Origin: Pseudomonadota bacterium
GTDB lineage: Bacteria; Pseudomonadota; Gammaproteobacteria; Steroidobacterales; Woeseiaceae
Length of the DNA: 36,944 nucleotides
Direction of reading: 5' to 3'
NCBI GenBank assembly: GCA_022567295.1
Contig: JADFHE010000030.1
Coordinates: 1-36,944 of the forward strand
Shown here one piece after another: positions 34,732 to 36,944 of the stretch. The translations under genes were made by a program, and so were the position numbers. Position 1 is the first letter of the stretch. Every line of letters starts with the position of its first letter. The notes below the pieces were generated by a model. It made no database searches. It was not told where the DNA came from and worked only from the letters and a program-made list of their open reading frames with translations.

Positions 34732-35604
34732 CTATTCGTCGTTTCCGATTCCTCTTTCCTGTAACAGTACTTGTAGTGAGCCTAAATCGTCTTGCTCTTC
34801 GACGTAATGAAGCATGTAGACGCCCGTTTCTTTACGTGGCTCACTCGGCTTGTTCAAATCCTTTCTCGACGAAAACCAAACATCAATATCTTCTAGAAAG
34901 GCTTGTCCTTTTGTCCGTAGGTACGCCGCAAATTGTTCGATCACCTCTTCCGTACAACCGTCGTCAGCAAACACCATTCGATCAAATAGTGTTCTCGCGC
35001 CAGCCTCCCTGTCTGCATCGATATTCTTCGCGGCTGTCGAAAAGAATCGGTAGCCAACACTTCCTAATCGATCAACTACTGACGGCGAAAGCTTCATGTG
35101 CAAAAAGATTCGGCTAACCGCTTTATAACGACCATCAATTTCAACTACCGAACCAGCCTCTAACAGTTGATTTAGCATCTGCCTCGGAGCCATATCACCG
35201 CTGTAATTTTTTACAAGCGCGACGAAATTCGGTTCTTCGACATCGCCGGTCTCGTATGGTAGTTCCAATGGAATTCCGTACGGACCCTGATAGTGTGGAT
35301 CGGAATACCAACCAGTGAGAACCCGCGCAGGTCGAGAATGAGTCTTTTCCTTATATGACGTCGTAAGCGCTCGATCGACTACGGTCTTCACGTCTTTTCT
35401 CGTCAAGCCTGTCAGTATTGCGACACGTGATTTATTAATTCTCCCGTCTTTCTCAAAATATCTTAATGCGGTCTCGACGTAGACCTCTTTAGCAGTCTCC
35501 GAAAACTCAGCGTGTGTTACCCCCTGAGCTATTAAAAGGCGTACCAAAGGTTTCAACATCAAAGACAATGCACGCCGTAAGTGGTCTTTTACTTCCTGCC
35601 CCAT
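34732..35604 (-). CDS. DUF6502-like protein, copy 1
   Basis: The 290-residue protein begins with RRALSLMLKPLVRLLIAQG and FSETAKEVYVETA, followed by a helix-turn-helix-like KSRVAILTGLTRKDVKTVV at about 58-76. VLTGWYSDP and FVALVKNYSGDMAPRQML come later. These segments recur in copy 2 (36002-36841) and fit the DUF6502 family of uncharacterised, possibly DNA-binding, proteins. The second half is not recognised. The start lacks a clear Shine-Dalgarno. A promoter-like TTGCAT...TATACT lies just upstream. It is followed by the GIDGTG gene 101 bp downstream on the same strand, so it may regulate or accompany it (inference). Confidence 0.85.
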   Translation of the reverse strand: MGQEVKDHLRRALSLMLKPLVRLLIAQGVTHAEFSETAKEVYVETALRYFEKDGRINKSRVAILTGLTRKDVKTVVDRALTTSYKEKTHSRPARVLTGWYSDPHYQGPYGIPLELPYETGDVEEPNFVALVKNYSGDMAPRQMLNQLLEAGSVVEIDGRYKAVSRIFLHMKLSPSVVDRLGSVGYRFFSTAAKNIDADREAGARTLFDRMVFADDGCTEEVIEQFAAYLRTKGQAFLEDIDVWFSSRKDLNKPSEPRKETGVYMLHYVEEQDDLGSLQVLLQERGIGNDE

Positions 35605-35634
35605 TTATGGCCACATGTTCCGAATAATATGTAA

Positions 35635-35661
35635 AGTATATCGTGATGCTACCCTATGCAA
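35635..35661 (-). promoter_or_regulatory. Candidate promoter of DUF6502-like copy 1
   Basis: On the minus strand TTGCAT and TATACT are separated by 15 bp, slightly short. A second, perfect TTGACA lies farther upstream (about 35716-35721) without a good -10. The gap 35605-36001 is AT-rich and otherwise shows no gene or repeat that I can support. Confidence 0.35.
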
Positions 35662-36001
35662 CTTCGATCAAATTTCTATAACTGGTTGGATTGCCCCATT
35701 TGTGGGTCCTAAATGCGTTATGTCAAGTTATTAGACCGCAAAGTTGCGAGACAACAATAATCAGGTTATGTAAAGCATTGATTATGTTACATGTTTTTGG
35801 AACGGATATGACGAATGCCTTCCGTTCAGTAATAAATGCCAGATAGCTATAATAGTTTTCGGATTGGTACTACTAGCTCGCTTCCGCTACTGCTTCAAGC
35901 TCGTAAAATTGACAGGCTGCGCAAATAATCAGTCATTAACCAACCATTTGCGCAACGGTCCTCGCTTGACCCATTATAGGAATCACGTCCGGCTTGATCA
36001 C

Positions 36002-36841
36002 CTACCAATTGTATTTGGCGTGTGGGTCCGTTTCTTCGAAAAAATAAAGTCCGACGACTACGACGGGACTATCATCGTCTTTTTTGTCCCGATCAGAAAC
36101 CAATTCATGTGCCGTGAATAGATCGTCGAATGATACAGCAGCCTCGGACAACCTATCGTAGCTAATTCGTTTTAGCCGGATTCGGTCCGATTCATTGATA
36201 GACAAAGAGTACGTCGTAAACTGCGCACATCCGCTACCAGACAATTTACCAGGGTCTGTGTTGGTAGCAATTGTCGACATCAATGGATAGGCACTATGCA
36301 CGAGGCTAGTCATAAGATTGTCAGTGCTATCCGGAGGCAGTACCGATCGCGACTTGACTGACAAATTACCACCTTCGTCCTCATCAACGAGATCCATACG
36401 CTTCATTTCCGTTCGCATCGCCCCGGGCGGAACATCACCGCCGAAACGCTTGACCAGCGCTGAAAATGAATTAGGACTATTCGCAAAAGGGAGTACTTCT
36501 GGTCGACCGTAGCGATCTAGGAAATCGTCTTCCGAATGCCATCGAGTTAGAATTTCAGTAATGGGCGTCGTTCGAATGGTAACAGTTTGATTTCCACTTT
36601 CAATTTTTGATCTAATGCGCCGAACTTCTTTGCGCGTAAGACCCGTCATGACAGCTACGCGTGAGATATTTGTAGGTCTTCCGCGAATTCCAAAATCCGT
36701 GCTTCCAACGTCCACAAACGCCGTTTTTACAACTTCGGCAAACTGATTGTAGCCGATACCATATCGGAGCAATATTTTAATAATAGGACGAAGAACAAGC
36801 TGGAAAGCGGTAAGTATTTTCTTCTGCTGTTTTTCTTGCAT
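36002..36841 (-). CDS. DUF6502-like protein, copy 2
   Basis: The 279-residue protein is a diverged paralog of copy 1. It shares FQLVLRPIIKILLRYGIGY and FAEVVKTAFVDVG, the helix-turn-helix-like ISRVAVMTGLTRKEVRRI, then ILTRWHSEDDFLDRYG and FSALVKRFGGDVPPGAM. After about residue 150 similarity fades, and the C-terminal part differs (VVVVGLYFFEET). The start at 36841 has no obvious Shine-Dalgarno, as for copy 1. The 103 bp from here to the window edge contain no gene that I can support. The paralogs are likely to have arisen by an old tandem duplication; separate acquisition is also possible. Function unknown. Confidence 0.85.
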   Translation of the reverse strand: MQEKQQKKILTAFQLVLRPIIKILLRYGIGYNQFAEVVKTAFVDVGSTDFGIRGRPTNISRVAVMTGLTRKEVRRIRSKIESGNQTVTIRTTPITEILTRWHSEDDFLDRYGRPEVLPFANSPNSFSALVKRFGGDVPPGAMRTEMKRMDLVDEDEGGNLSVKSRSVLPPDSTDNLMTSLVHSAYPLMSTIATNTDPGKLSGSGCAQFTTYSLSINESDRIRLKRISYDRLSEAAVSFDDLFTAHELVSDRDKKDDDSPVVVVGLYFFEETDPHAKYNW

Positions 36842-36944
36842 GGGCAGGTAATATATTGATCAAGTGTTTGAATCGCTAGAGAAATGTTGGACATGGGAAA
36901 AAACGCCCAAGTCTTGGCATGCGACGGCGTTGATAGCCACATGT

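Noticed and set aside
35864..36121. Plus-strand 85-residue frame overlapping DUF6502-like copy 2
   Set aside because: It overlaps the conserved gene in antisense and has no start signal or recognisable domain.

Overview
The window looks like part of a Gammaproteobacterial chromosome. The block gyrA-serC-serA-pheA-aroA-cmk-rpsA-ihfB-lapA-lapB, with mtaD-ubiG-mupP-yciK read the opposite way from gyrA, follows the arrangement known around gyrA in Pseudomonas, but hisC, tyrA and mtnA are absent and serA and rmuC are present. The moderate GC content, secreted peptidases, DUF6502-type genes and a GIDGTG-repeat protein would fit a marine lineage outside the pseudomonads (inference; the genus cannot be told from the sequence).

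Region 1 (1-6720) is an accessory island. All its genes lie on the minus strand: a partial gene at the left edge; a one-helix membrane protein; a three-gene peptide export operon (C39-peptidase ABC transporter, HlyD-type adaptor, 75-residue double-glycine precursor peptide); and a small HEPN-like protein with an RNxxxH motif. They are separated by a composite repeat of about 190 bp. The repeat consists of four different short inverted repeats, called A, B, C and D here, always in the same order and at nearly constant distances (A to B 46-48, B to C 61-62, C to D 55 bp), although the sequences between them differ. The island ends at a 45-bp fragment matching the 3' part of a tRNA-Asn gene, followed by a terminator. 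This is what an element integrated into a tRNA gene leaves at its distal end.

Region 2 (6755-11400) holds two secreted metallohydrolases (an amidohydrolase and an M20 peptidase), a four-helix membrane protein, galU and a small ComEA-like DNA-binding protein.

Region 3 (11445-23203, minus strand) is core: the LPS-control pair lapA/lapB, ihfB, rpsA, cmk, aroA, pheA, serA, serC, and gyrA with its own terminator. Serine, aromatic amino acid and nucleotide synthesis are transcribed toward ribosomal protein S1.

Region 4 (23458-28172, plus strand) is a compact, overlapping operon: mtaD, ubiG, mupP, rmuC, yciK. Region 5 (28202-31325, minus strand) is yciO-scpA-scpB-rluB. Region 6 (31413-33412, plus strand) is yciB-yciI-bolA and a secreted parvulin-type isomerase.

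Region 7 (33613-36944, minus strand) is again less ordinary: a secreted protein with fifteen 8-residue GIDGTG repeats, then two diverged copies of a DUF6502-like gene. The best candidates for something undescribed are the fixed-geometry A-B-C-D repeat with its cassette-like genes, the orphan double-glycine peptide operon with an FNR-type palindrome next to its ribosome binding site, and the GIDGTG/DUF6502 cluster.
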